Source of the DNA: CALMEC01 sp963765105
Lineage (GTDB): Bacteria > Actinomycetota > Thermoleophilia > Miltoncostaeales > Miltoncostaeaceae
NCBI GenBank assembly: GCA_963765105.1
Contig: CAVXUW010000002.1
Coordinates: 1,116,001 to 1,180,000 of the forward strand
DNA: 64,000 bases
Direction: 5' to 3'
Made by a program: the position numbers and the translations under genes. Position 1 is the stretch's first letter, and every line of letters starts with the position of its first letter. Shown piece by piece: positions 25,631 through 33,506 of this stretch. Under the pieces are notes generated by a model. That model worked only from the letters and a program-made list of their open reading frames with translations. It made no database searches and was not told the DNA's origin.

Positions 25631-26542
25631 CTACCGCCGCGGCGTTTGCGCTGCTCGCTCCGCCCAGCCCGCAAGGCCCCCAACGTTGTTTGCGGCCCAG
25701 TCCATCCGTTGCCACCGCGCTCTACCGGCCCCATCGGTCACGACCGCATCGACCGGAAGCTCCTCCGCGATAGCGGCCGCCACTCCGTCGGTCCCCCCCT
25801 GAGCCCACCCCCGCAGGGCTGCGTGCGCGAGGCGGCTTTGGCGCTCCCGTGACGTGGCCACGGCAGTGTCCGGGTCATCCACCGCCCCGAAGTGCCCCAG
25901 AAGGAGCGTTGTGGGGCGAATCGTCTCCAGGTGATCGAGTGTGGCGATTGTGGCGTCCAGATCGAACTGGGGCGGCGGCACGGCCGGGTAGAGCTCGCTT
26001 CCGGGAAACTTGACACCCAGGGCGTCGCCGGCCATAACGGAACCGGTTGCCTCGTCGATGAGCACCATGTGGTGATGTGCGTGTCCGGGGGCATGCGCGA
26101 CAGTCAGGTCGCGACCCGGCCCGATCGGGATGCGCATCCCGTCGTCGGCCGGCACGATGCGGTCGGCGTCCGTTGGGGTGAGGCCACCGTGCAGCTCGGC
26201 GCGGTCACCAAAGACCGCCCAGGAGCCCTCGATCAGCCGTTGCGGTTCAACGAGGTGCCGCGCTCCACGCGGATGCACCACAACACGCGCGTGAGGAAAC
26301 GCCAGCGCAAGATCCCCCGTCCCCCCGCAGTGGTCGAGGTGAATATGGGTCAGCACGATCCAGGCCAGATCTGCCGCCCCCAGACCGCGCGTCGCGAGGG
26401 CGGTGCGAACGGTGTCCACCGACGTCTGCGCGCCGGGATCGACCAGCGCCGGCTGATCCCCGGTGACGAGGTACGCGGCCATGACCCCGTCCCACCCACC
26501 GAGGAGGGTGTCGACCACCGTGATTGGCTCGGGGGAACTCAT
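25631..26542 (-). CDS. Metallo-beta-lactamase fold hydrolase
   Basis: Soluble metal-dependent hydrolase of about 303 residues. The first two-thirds hold the MBL core: DPGAQTS, the zinc motif THIHLDHCGG (H-x-H-x-D-H), HAPGHAHHHMVLID, MAGDALGVKFPG and LLLGHFG. The C-terminal ~90 residues form a helical extension seen in SoxH/glyoxalase-like MBL proteins. Substrate unknown; thioester or lactone hydrolysis is typical of the group. ATG 26542 was chosen since the frame further upstream is a shadow of rpiA. It is divergent from rpiA with only 24 nt between start codons, so the two promoters must overlap or lie within the genes. Confidence 0.9.
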   Translation of the reverse strand: MSSPEPITVVDTLLGGWDGVMAAYLVTGDQPALVDPGAQTSVDTVRTALATRGLGAADLAWIVLTHIHLDHCGGTGDLALAFPHARVVVHPRGARHLVEPQRLIEGSWAVFGDRAELHGGLTPTDADRIVPADDGMRIPIGPGRDLTVAHAPGHAHHHMVLIDEATGSVMAGDALGVKFPGSELYPAVPPPQFDLDATIATLDHLETIRPTTLLLGHFGAVDDPDTAVATSRERQSRLAHAALRGWAQGGTDGVAAAIAEELPVDAVVTDGAGRARWQRMDWAANNVGGLAGWAERAAQTPRR

Positions 26543-26566
26543 GCTGTCGCGATTCTCGCATAGCCT

Positions 26567-27214
26567 GTGGTGCAGGTGAACGACGAGACACGCATACGCG
26601 CATGGCGTGCGGCCGGGGCCGCTGCCGCCGCCTTGGTGGAAGACGGGATGTGGGTTGGCCTGGGGACTGGCCGTGCCGCGGCCGCCGGCATTGTGGCGTT
26701 GGGCGCGCGCGTGCAGGCCGGACTTCGGTGTACGGCGGTTGCGACGTCCCGTGCCAGCACTGCGCTCGCACGTGAGCAGGGCATCACGATTGCCCGCTTG
26801 CGCCGCCCGCTCGACCTGGCCTTCGATGGGGCCGATGCGGTTGACCCCCACGGTCGCGTCATCAAGGGGGCTGGTGGTGCGATGGTGCGCGAGCGAATCG
26901 TCGCGTCGGCCGCGGCCCGGTTCGTCATCCTCGTCGACCCGCCGAAGCTCGTCGAGAGCCTCGACGAGTGGGGCGTGCTTCCTCTGGCCGTCATTCCGTT
27001 CGCCACAACTCGGGTTCAACACGAGCTGCGCGATCTGGCCCCCGCGCAGCGCAACCGCCGTAGTGACGACGGTTTGGCGCTGATCGACGTGCACATTCCC
27101 GCGGGATCCGACTGGGACGCAGTTGTGGAGCGGGTGGCGGGTGTCGTCGGCGTGGTCGACCACGGCATGTTCCGTGTGTCGCGTGCCGACGTCATCGTGG
27201 GGACGGCCGACTGA
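26567..27214 (+). CDS. rpiA: Ribose-5-phosphate isomerase A
   Basis: Interconverts ribose 5-phosphate and ribulose 5-phosphate in the pentose phosphate pathway. The 215-residue length is normal. The signatures are GLGTGRAAAA (phosphate loop), DLAFDGADAVDP (catalytic Asp residues) and KGAGGAMVRERIVA (Lys contacting substrate). The usual catalytic Glu is in the RERI segment. The start is one of several GTG codons: 26567, 26570 or 26576. 26567 gives the longest version. The gene leads a plus-strand run that includes murT, a methyltransferase and gatD. Confidence 0.93.
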   Translation: MVQVNDETRIRAWRAAGAAAAALVEDGMWVGLGTGRAAAAGIVALGARVQAGLRCTAVATSRASTALAREQGITIARLRRPLDLAFDGADAVDPHGRVIKGAGGAMVRERIVASAAARFVILVDPPKLVESLDEWGVLPLAVIPFATTRVQHELRDLAPAQRNRRSDDGLALIDVHIPAGSDWDAVVERVAGVVGVVDHGMFRVSRADVIVGTAD

Positions 27215-27261
27215 CGCCCCCATTCGGCCCGCGACCCCGTGCCTCGATACGATCCCGGGTC

Positions 27262-28635
27262 GTGGCCTCTGTTCCCCAGACCATTGCGCGTGCCACCGGC
27301 CACCTGTCGCGGCGCCTTGGACGTGGCGGGGGCACCAGCCTGCCCGGAAAGCTGCTGATTCGTCTGCAGCCCAACGCCATTCACGACCTTGCGCGGAGCT
27401 TGCCCGAGGGATCGTTGGTTCTCTCGGCAACGAACGGCAAGACCACCACGACGCGTTTGGTGACCGACTGCGTCCGGGCCGACGGTCGCCGCCTTGTCAC
27501 CAACCAAAGTGGCGCGAACCTGGTGTCGGGTGTCGCAACCGCGCTTCTGGGGATGCCCCGGGACAACCCTCCTGCGCTTGGGGTGTTCGAGGTTGACGAG
27601 GCGGCTTTGGTGGAAGTGGCCGCCCAGCTCCAACCGCGCGTCGTCGTGTTGATGAACCTGTTTCGTGATCAGCTCGACCGTTACGGAGAGCTTGAGGAAC
27701 TCGCAAGCCGCTGGCGGACGATGCTCTCCAACCTCCCCCCCACCACGCATGTGGTTCTGAACGCCGACGACCCGGCCGTCGCTGCGCTGGGCGACGCCGC
27801 ACCCAATGTCAGTTACTTCGGACTGTCCGACCCCACCCCGGCCCTGTCGGAGCTGCCGCACGCGGCCGACTCCAAACACTGCCGATCGTGCGGGTCGCCG
27901 CTCACCTACGACGTCGTGTACCTCGGCCATCTTGGGCATTGGCGCTGCGAAAGCTGCGGATCCCGCCGTCCGACGCCCAACGTGACGGCCACAGCCGTGA
28001 CGCTGCACGGCTTGAGTGGCGCAACCGTGACGATCAGCACCCCGGACGGGCCCGTTTCGGCGCGCCTGACGCTCCCGGGCCTCCACAACGTCTACAACGC
28101 CACCGCAGCCACCGCAGCAGCCCATGCGCTCTCGATTGCCCCAGACCGCATCAGCGAGGCTCTGGCACGCACACAGGCGGCGTTTGGCCGGTCGGAACGG
28201 GTGATGGTGCGGGGTCGCGAGGTCGTTTTGCTGCTCGTCAAGAACCCCGCGGGGGCCAACGAGACCATTCGCACGCTGCTGCTCGACGAGGAGCCGCTCG
28301 ATGTCGTGTTCGCGCTCAACGACCGCACCGCCGACGGTCGGGATGTTTCCTGGATTTGGGATATGGACGTTGAGGTGCTCCTTCCCCGCATTCGTCGCGC
28401 AACGGTCACTGGCGATCGCGCACACGACATGGCCCTGCGATTGCACTACGGCGGGCTCGACCCGGAGCGGCTTTTTGTGACCCCACGACTCGACGCTGCG
28501 CTGGATCAGGCCATCGACGCCACCGCCGAAACCGGTCGGCCGCTCTATGTGCTTCCCACCTACACGGCCATGCTGGAGCTGCGTCGCGGCCTGGTCAGTC
28601 AAAAGGCGGCCCGGGCGTTCTGGCACGATGGTTGA
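27262..28635 (+). CDS. murT: Lipid II isoglutaminyl synthase subunit MurT
   Basis: ATP-dependent Mur-ligase-like subunit that, with GatD, amidates the D-Glu carboxylate of lipid II to D-isoglutamine at the inner membrane face. The 457 residues have a Mur ligase central domain with P-loop SATNGKTTTTR (about 54-64), NQSGANLVSG, the MNLFRDQLDRYGE block typical of MurT, and an inserted Cys4 zinc ribbon (CRSCG and CESCG, about 210-235). The C-terminal DUF1727 domain contains NPAGANET and the catalytic Asp in the WIWDMD segment. The methyltransferase gene starts 8 nt before its stop, so translation is coupled. Confidence 0.95.
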   Translation: MASVPQTIARATGHLSRRLGRGGGTSLPGKLLIRLQPNAIHDLARSLPEGSLVLSATNGKTTTTRLVTDCVRADGRRLVTNQSGANLVSGVATALLGMPRDNPPALGVFEVDEAALVEVAAQLQPRVVVLMNLFRDQLDRYGELEELASRWRTMLSNLPPTTHVVLNADDPAVAALGDAAPNVSYFGLSDPTPALSELPHAADSKHCRSCGSPLTYDVVYLGHLGHWRCESCGSRRPTPNVTATAVTLHGLSGATVTISTPDGPVSARLTLPGLHNVYNATAATAAAHALSIAPDRISEALARTQAAFGRSERVMVRGREVVLLLVKNPAGANETIRTLLLDEEPLDVVFALNDRTADGRDVSWIWDMDVEVLLPRIRRATVTGDRAHDMALRLHYGGLDPERLFVTPRLDAALDQAIDATAETGRPLYVLPTYTAMLELRRGLVSQKAARAFWHDG

Positions 28636-29392
28636 GGGAACCCCCGCTGCGCGCTTTGCCATCGAGCATGCGCATTACACCGATGACCTCGCCTTCTGGT
28701 GTGACTTGGCGGATGAGGTTGGCTCCCCGGTGCTCGATTTGGGCGCTGCCGCGGGACGCGTGAGCTGTGCGCTTGCCGACCGCGGACACTCCGTTGTCGC
28801 GGTGGACGTCGAGCCCGAGATGTTGGCGCAGATCGATCGCGCAATCGCTGAGGCACCCCATCGGGGAGCGCTGATCGCAACTCATTGTGCCGACATGAGA
28901 CACCTCAAACTCGACCGGATATTCCCGCTCATCCTGATTCCGATGAACACGCTGCAAGCCTTTACCGCACCCGCTGACGTGGATCAGGTGTTTGCCCGCC
29001 TCCGCCATCACCTGGCACCCGCCGGCGTATTCGCTTTTGACGTTGTCCTGCCCGATCTCGACGTGATGCGTGAGATTGCCGGCCAGGAGTTCCCCGGCGC
29101 CCGGTACGACGCGCCAACCGGGGAGACGTTGCGCCATCGCTCCCGCTTCGACGCGGTGGACCGCACAAGCGGCAACGTGACCTTCACAACCCTCATCGAC
29201 GAGTCCCACCCCGAGCGTGGCACGACCACGCACGTACGCGAACACCACGTGCACCTGTTCACGCCGAGCGAGATGTGGGATCACATCGCCCGCGCCGGCA
29301 TGGAGGTTCAGGCGGTGTACGGCGACTTCGACGGGTCTCCCCTCTCGGCCGATTCCGAACGCCAGGTGTACCGCTGCGGAGTACCCACATGA
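28628..29392 (+). CDS. SAM-dependent methyltransferase inside the murT-gatD operon
   Basis: A 254-residue class I methyltransferase. Visible motifs are VLDLGAAAGRVSCALADRG (motif I, SAM binding), VVAVDVEPEML (motif II acidic loop), FPLILIPMNTLQAF (motif IV region) and LAPAGVFAFDVVLPD (motif VI). The ATG at 28628 overlaps the murT stop, and its own stop overlaps the gatD start (ATGA). It is thus embedded in the operon with tight coupling on both sides. murT and gatD are normally adjacent. The placement suggests a role with peptidoglycan precursors or amidation, or simple insertion of a passenger gene. The acceptor is unknown; no membrane segments are present. Confidence 0.88.
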   Translation: MVEGTPAARFAIEHAHYTDDLAFWCDLADEVGSPVLDLGAAAGRVSCALADRGHSVVAVDVEPEMLAQIDRAIAEAPHRGALIATHCADMRHLKLDRIFPLILIPMNTLQAFTAPADVDQVFARLRHHLAPAGVFAFDVVLPDLDVMREIAGQEFPGARYDAPTGETLRHRSRFDAVDRTSGNVTFTTLIDESHPERGTTTHVREHHVHLFTPSEMWDHIARAGMEVQAVYGDFDGSPLSADSERQVYRCGVPT

Positions 29393-30132
29393 GCACGCTC
29401 CGTCTGTGTCACCTCTACCCGCGGGAGCTCAACATCTACGCCGACCGCGGCAACATCGCGGTGCTCCGTCAACGACTGCAGTGGCGGGGGCATGATCTCG
29501 AGGTCGTCGAGTGCGAGCGTGGCGACTCGCTCCCCACCGATTGCGGCGTCTACTACCTCGGTGGTGGCCAGGACCGCGATCAGGTTCTCGTTGCCGAGGA
29601 TCTCCACCGCACCAAGGGCGATGCCCTCAACGGGGTCACGGCCGACGGGGCGGTGCTGCTCGCGGTGTGCGGCGGCTACCAACTCGCTGGTCACGGCTAC
29701 ACCGGCGTCGATGGCACCCGGCTGCCGGGGCTGTCTCTGATCGACGTGGACACCGTCGCTGGGTCCACACGACTGATCGGTGACATCGTCATCACGGTCG
29801 AGATCGACGGCCAGCAACAAACGGTGGTGGGTTTTGAGAATCACGCCGGGCGCACTCACCTGGGCGCCGGGGCCCAGCCGCTGGGGCGTGTTGTCACCGG
29901 GCATGGCAACAACGGCCAGGACTACGGCGAAGGGGCTCGCCAGGGACGGATGATCGGTACGTACCTCCACGGGCCACTCCTGCCGAAGAACCCGTGGCTG
30001 GCGGATCACATCATCCGCTGGGGCTTCGAGCACATGGTCGGAACCGCCCCGGACCTCACGCCCCTCCTCGACCCCCTCGAGCACGCCGCGCACGCCGTCG
30101 CAATCGCCCGCGCCCGCCAGCCGCGACGGTAG
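29389..30132 (+). CDS. gatD: Lipid II isoglutaminyl synthase glutaminase subunit GatD
   Basis: Class I glutamine amidotransferase (CobB/CobQ-type) of 247 residues that releases ammonia from glutamine for MurT. The nucleophile elbow AVCGGYQLAG holds Cys94, and the catalytic His194 lies in GTYLHGPLLPKNP. The GGGQDRDQ loop and the GFENHAGRT segment, characteristic of GatD proteins, are present. Length and catalytic residue positions agree with the known staphylococcal enzyme. The ATG at 29389 overlaps the methyltransferase stop. No strong terminator follows. Confidence 0.96.
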   Translation: MSTLRLCHLYPRELNIYADRGNIAVLRQRLQWRGHDLEVVECERGDSLPTDCGVYYLGGGQDRDQVLVAEDLHRTKGDALNGVTADGAVLLAVCGGYQLAGHGYTGVDGTRLPGLSLIDVDTVAGSTRLIGDIVITVEIDGQQQTVVGFENHAGRTHLGAGAQPLGRVVTGHGNNGQDYGEGARQGRMIGTYLHGPLLPKNPWLADHIIRWGFEHMVGTAPDLTPLLDPLEHAAHAVAIARARQPRR

Positions 30133-30194
30133 CCCCTACGGGTTAGCCGCGTCTGCCCAAACGGCCATTGGCGCGAAGCCGAAAGTTCTCTACC

Positions 30195-30485
30195 GTGGTG
30201 CGGGAATGGCCTCGACTTCGCCCGCGCAACCTGCTCCTCCTGCTCGTCGCTCCCGTCGAATGTGGACGAGCGGACATCGTCTACACCCACGACGACGCCA
30301 GCGTGTGGATCATGGAGGACGATGGAAGTCGCCCAGATTCGCCGACACAAAGTGACGTCTGCGCCGCGTCGTGGTTGGCGACGCCCGTGGCCCGGATAGT
30401 CAACTGCGTCTGCTCCCATTCTCTGGGCGACGCCACAGCCAAGATCACCCGGAGTGCACGACGACCCACTGACACGAGCGTGTAG
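30195..30485 (+). pseudogene. Possible remnant of a secreted PD40/TolB-like propeller protein
   Basis: An open frame from GTG 30195 reads a basic N-terminus, a Leu-rich hydrophobic run (NLLLLLVAPVECG) and then ADIVYTHDDASVWIMEDDGSRP. This is the typical first blade of PD40/TolB-like propellers (ADIVY, then a hydrophobic strand, then M-x-x-DGS-x-P). After DGSRP the sequence loses all protein-like pattern. It could be the 5' end of a gene whose remainder was deleted, or a chance similarity. Apart from this, 30133-30481 holds nothing I can name except sequences just before the toxin-antitoxin operator. Confidence 0.3.
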
Positions 30486-30500
30486 TACATATCGTGCTAC
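30482..30500. promoter_or_regulatory. Palindromic operator candidate of the mazEF-like operon
   Basis: GTAGTAC-ATATC-GTGCTAC: 7-bp inverted repeat arms with one mismatch around a 5-nt spacer, ending 10 nt before the antitoxin start. Its AT-rich centre could overlap the promoter -10. RHH antitoxins usually bind such palindromes to repress their own operon; binding here is inferred. Confidence 0.5.
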
Positions 30501-30510
30501 GGTAAGAGGT

Positions 30511-30756
30511 ATGGCTCGCTCAATTCACGTGCGACTCGACGACACAGCGCTTGACGCCTTGAGGGTCATCCGGTCCGATGCGATGACGGACTCCGACGCC
30601 GTACGCAAAGCTCTCCACGAAGCAGCCGAACGTCGGTTGAGTCGGGCCGCAATACGTGACGAGGTTCAACGACTCGCTGCGGATGAAGGCGATGTCGCCG
30701 AGATGCAGTTCATACGCGAACAGTTGGCAGAGCTTTCCCCGCCTCTTCCCGATTGA
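30511..30756 (+). CDS. Ribbon-helix-helix antitoxin (MazE-like)
   Basis: An 81-residue protein starting at ATG 30511. The N-terminus ARSIHVRLDDTALDALRVI has the strand then helix pattern of a ribbon-helix-helix DNA-binding domain (about residues 3-45, with DSDAVRKALHEAAERRL as the second helix). The acidic C-terminal tail (ADEGDVAEMQFIREQLAELSPP) is the likely toxin-binding part. A frame extending 57 nt further upstream is rejected because it crosses the palindrome. AAGAGG lies very close to the ATG. The toxin gene begins 2 nt after its stop. It should neutralise the toxin and repress the operon with it. Confidence 0.8.
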   Translation: MARSIHVRLDDTALDALRVIRSDAMTDSDAVRKALHEAAERRLSRAAIRDEVQRLAADEGDVAEMQFIREQLAELSPPLPD

Positions 30757-30757
30757 C

Positions 30758-31081
30758 GTGGTTCGCGGCGAGATCTATCACCTGCGCGCTCCGCGGAGCG
30801 CGAGAGGAAACGAACAAGCGGGGGCCCGGTACGCGATTGTCGTTCAAGCTGATGAGTTCCTCGGCCTCAGCACAACCCTCATCGCGCCGACATCGACACG
30901 CGCCCTCCCGGCCACATTTCGTCCAATGATTGAACTCGACGGCCGATCGACTCGTGTGCTCGTCGAACAGACCACGGTCGTTGATCCGCAGCGATTGGGT
31001 CGGTCAGTCGGTCGGCTGGACTCGGCTGAGCTTGAGGCCGTCGATGACGCTCTCGCTCGGATTCTCGACCTTCGCCTCTAG
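30758..31081 (+). CDS. mazF: MazF/PemK family endoribonuclease toxin
   Basis: A 107-residue toxin of the MazF fold that cleaves single-stranded RNA at short sites when free of antitoxin. Family signatures: RGEIYHLR at the N-terminus, GNEQAGARYAIVVQAD (the loop with the catalytic Arg), LIAPTSTRALPATFRP (with the catalytic Thr/Ser) and the C-terminal VLVEQTTVVDPQRLG. The GTG at 30758 lies 2 nt after the antitoxin stop. It is used because the longer frame from 30656 overlaps the antitoxin and has no family sequence. With the upstream RHH protein and palindrome this is a complete type II toxin-antitoxin operon. Confidence 0.9.
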   Translation: MVRGEIYHLRAPRSARGNEQAGARYAIVVQADEFLGLSTTLIAPTSTRALPATFRPMIELDGRSTRVLVEQTTVVDPQRLGRSVGRLDSAELEAVDDALARILDLRL

Positions 31082-31091
31082 GCGTCGCGGT

Positions 31092-31529
31092 CTACGACCC
31101 GGTGGAACCGAAGCCACCGGCGCCGCGGCCGTCGGAGTCGGGAAGCTCATCCGCCTCAACCACCACTGCCGTCGAGACCGGGCTGAGAACGAGCTGGGCG
31201 ATGCGGTCGCCCGGTGCGACGGAATGAGCTTCGCTCCCGTGGTTGATGAGCAGAACGATCAGCTCGCCACGGTAGCCGGAGTCGATGAGGCCCGGAGCGT
31301 TGGCAACGGTCACCCCGTGGCGACGTGCCAGGCCCGAGCGGGGCATCACGAAACCCGCCCAGCCCGGTGGGATGGCGACCGCGAGGCCGGTGGGAACGGC
31401 CTGGCGCTCCCCCGGGCCGATCGTGCACGACTCAACCGCGGTGAGATCGAGGCCGGCGTCGGTTGGGTGAGCCCGGCTCGGGAGCGTTGCATCCGGCCGG
31501 AGACGACGCACCGGGAGCGACTCATTCAC
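31092..31529 (-). CDS. dut: dUTP diphosphatase
   Basis: Trimeric enzyme hydrolysing dUTP to dUMP and pyrophosphate, keeping uracil out of DNA and supplying dTMP synthesis. The 145 residues show the five conserved motifs: AHPTDAGLDLTA (motif 1), MPRSGLARRHG (motif 2), NAPGLIDSGYRGEL (motif 3), PGDRIAQLVL (motif 4), and C-terminal GRGAGGFGSTG (motif 5, which closes over the active site). The start ATG 31529 is 5 nt beyond the dapL stop, so dut is the last gene of the miaB-miaA-dapF-dapL-dut chain. The mazF gene converges with it 10 nt away. Confidence 0.97.
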   Translation of the reverse strand: MNESLPVRRLRPDATLPSRAHPTDAGLDLTAVESCTIGPGERQAVPTGLAVAIPPGWAGFVMPRSGLARRHGVTVANAPGLIDSGYRGELIVLLINHGSEAHSVAPGDRIAQLVLSPVSTAVVVEADELPDSDGRGAGGFGSTGS

Positions 31530-31533
31530 CGCG

Positions 31534-32703
31534 TCAGCCGACGAGCTTTGCGATGCGTTCCGCCGCCTCGTTCAGTCGGTCGTCCGGCACGGTGAGGCTC
31601 ATGCGTACGAAGCCCTCGCCACTTGGGCCGTAGGCCGAGCCGGGTGAGATCACTACGGCCGCCTCTTCCAGCACCCGCTCAGCAAACGCCGCCGAGGTGG
31701 TGCCTTCGGGAACCCGCGCCCACAGGTAGATCGTGCCCTTCGGTGAGTTGACTTCCACGCCAATCGCGCGGAGCGCACTGACCAGCGTGTCCCGGCGACG
31801 GCGGTAGATCTCGCACATCTCCTCCACCGAATCCTGGTCCTTACCCAGCGCCGTCACGCTGGCCTCCTGCACCGCCTCGAACATGCCGCTGTCGATGTTG
31901 GTCTTGAGCTGCCAGTAGGCGCCCACGACATCGGCGTTGCCCACCACCGCTCCCGACCGCCAACCGGTCATGTTGTAGGTCTTCGAGAGCGAAAACACCT
32001 CGATGCCGACGTCGACGGCGCCGGGGGTTTCGAGAAACGATGGGGCGCGGTATCCGTCGAAACAGATCTCCGAGTAGGCGTTGTCGTGCACCACGATGAT
32101 GTCGTTGGCCGTCGCGAACGCCACGAGCCGGGCGAAGAAGTCGTCTTCGATCACCGCGCCGGTGGGGTTGTTGGGGTAGTTCACGAACATGAGCCGCGCA
32201 CGTTTCGCGATATCGGCCGGAATGGCGTTCAGGTCGGGCTGAAAGCCCAGCTCGGGCACCAGCGGCAATGACACCGGCTCGGCGCCCGCGATGATCGGGC
32301 CGTTGGTGTAGACCGGATAGCCGGGGTCACTGGCCAACACCACATCGCCCGGGTCGAGCAGCGCAAGGTTGAGGTTGGCGACGGCTTCCTTCGCACCAAG
32401 CGCCGGGATGATCTGCGTTTCGGGGTCGAGATCAACGCCAAAGCGGTTGGCGTAGAACCCGGCGATGGCGTCGCGAAACGACGGACGGCCTCGGTTGGAC
32501 GGGTACTGGTGCGTGCCGGGGTCCTCGACATTCCGACGGAGCGACTCCACGATGTGGCCGGGCGTCGCCGTGTCGGGGTCACCGATGCCGAGGGAGATCA
32601 CGTCCACCCCGGCGGCGCGTTTGTCAGCGATTTTCTTCTCGAGCTGGGCGAACAGGTACGGCGGGAGTTTCTGGAGCCGGGCCGAGCCGGCAGACGTGCT
32701 CAG
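31534..32703 (-). CDS. dapL: LL-diaminopimelate aminotransferase, CTG start
   Basis: PLP enzyme converting tetrahydrodipicolinate and glutamate directly to LL-diaminopimelate for lysine and peptidoglycan. Read from CTG 32703 the protein has 389 residues. It opens with RLQKLPPYLFAQLEKKIADK, the conserved N-terminal segment of this family, then GVDVISLGIGDPD. The PLP Lys is in SLSKTYNMTGWRSG. The NYPNNPTG and DNAYSEICFD blocks are also present. The first conventional start (GTG 32607) would remove ~32 conserved residues. The CTG overlaps the dapF stop (CTGA), with GGAGG 4 nt upstream. The sequence fits DapL better than a general aspartate aminotransferase, also given dapF beside it. Confidence 0.88.
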   Translation of the reverse strand: MSTSAGSARLQKLPPYLFAQLEKKIADKRAAGVDVISLGIGDPDTATPGHIVESLRRNVEDPGTHQYPSNRGRPSFRDAIAGFYANRFGVDLDPETQIIPALGAKEAVANLNLALLDPGDVVLASDPGYPVYTNGPIIAGAEPVSLPLVPELGFQPDLNAIPADIAKRARLMFVNYPNNPTGAVIEDDFFARLVAFATANDIIVVHDNAYSEICFDGYRAPSFLETPGAVDVGIEVFSLSKTYNMTGWRSGAVVGNADVVGAYWQLKTNIDSGMFEAVQEASVTALGKDQDSVEEMCEIYRRRRDTLVSALRAIGVEVNSPKGTIYLWARVPEGTTSAAFAERVLEEAAVVISPGSAYGPSGEGFVRMSLTVPDDRLNEAAERIAKLVG

Positions 32704-33506
32704 AGCGCCTCCAGTCGCCCGATCAGCTCCGGGGACAGTTCCCCGGAATAGATGAGCTCGGCGGGTCCGGTCATGGTGACCTCCAGGTCGTCGTCAACAG
32801 CAATGTCCAGGTCTCCTCCGGCAAGGTGCACGGTGACCGGGCTGGTCATGCCCGACAGGCGCACCGCGGCCACCGCCGCGGCGCAGGCGCCGGTGCCACA
32901 GGCCATCGTCTCCCCCACACCGCGCTCCCACACACGCATCGTCAGCTCGCCCGGGCCGTCGCTGCGGATGAACTCGACATTGGTGCGGTTGGGAAACCGG
33001 GCGTTCACTTCGATGAGCGGACCGAGGGTTTGCACGACCCGATCCGGGTCGGGATGCTCGATCACTGCATGCGGGTTGCCGGTGGTGACGGCCGCAAACT
33101 GGACCTCGCTGCCATTGACCGCAAGCGGTTCGCGCTTCTCGCCATCCGGGAAGACGGCCCTGCCCATGTCCACCTCGACCTGGTTACCCTCCCCCACACG
33201 GACGGTGACGGGCCCGCCGCCGGTGAGCACAACACCATCGCCGGGCAGGTCGCCGTGGGCGGCAAGGTGGCGCGCCACCATGCGAATGCCGTTACCGCAA
33301 TTCTCCGATTGGCTGCCGTCGGGGTTCCAGACGGTCATTCGCGGCACGCCAGTGTCGGTGTCGATCTCGAGAATGCCGTTACCGCCCACACCGAAGTGCG
33401 TGTCGCAGATGAGCGCGGCGCGCTCCGCGGTCAGCGGGAGGGGCCACCCATCCCGACGCATGATCAGGTAATGGTTTCCGATGCCTTGCCACTTCTCAAA
33501 GCGCAT
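32700..33506 (-). CDS. dapF: Diaminopimelate epimerase
   Basis: Cofactor-independent racemisation of LL-diaminopimelate to meso-diaminopimelate using two cysteines. The 268-residue protein has the first catalytic Cys in SENCGNGIRM (proton acceptor) and the second in MACGTGACAAAVAA. NRTNVEFI and GNPHAVI complete the substrate site. Start ATG 33506 (MRFEKWQGIGNHY, the usual N-terminus) shares one base with the miaA stop (TGATG). Its own stop overlaps the CTG of dapL. Stop/start overlaps on both sides imply coupled translation in an operon with dapL. Confidence 0.97.
   Translation of the reverse strand: MRFEKWQGIGNHYLIMRRDGWPLPLTAERAALICDTHFGVGGNGILEIDTDTGVPRMTVWNPDGSQSENCGNGIRMVARHLAAHGDLPGDGVVLTGGGPVTVRVGEGNQVEVDMGRAVFPDGEKREPLAVNGSEVQFAAVTTGNPHAVIEHPDPDRVVQTLGPLIEVNARFPNRTNVEFIRSDGPGELTMRVWERGVGETMACGTGACAAAVAAVRLSGMTSPVTVHLAGGDLDIAVDDDLEVTMTGPAELIYSGELSPELIGRLEAL

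Noticed and set aside
27016..28662. 548-codon minus-strand frame over murT
   Set aside because: Shadow of murT; no motifs and no start signal.
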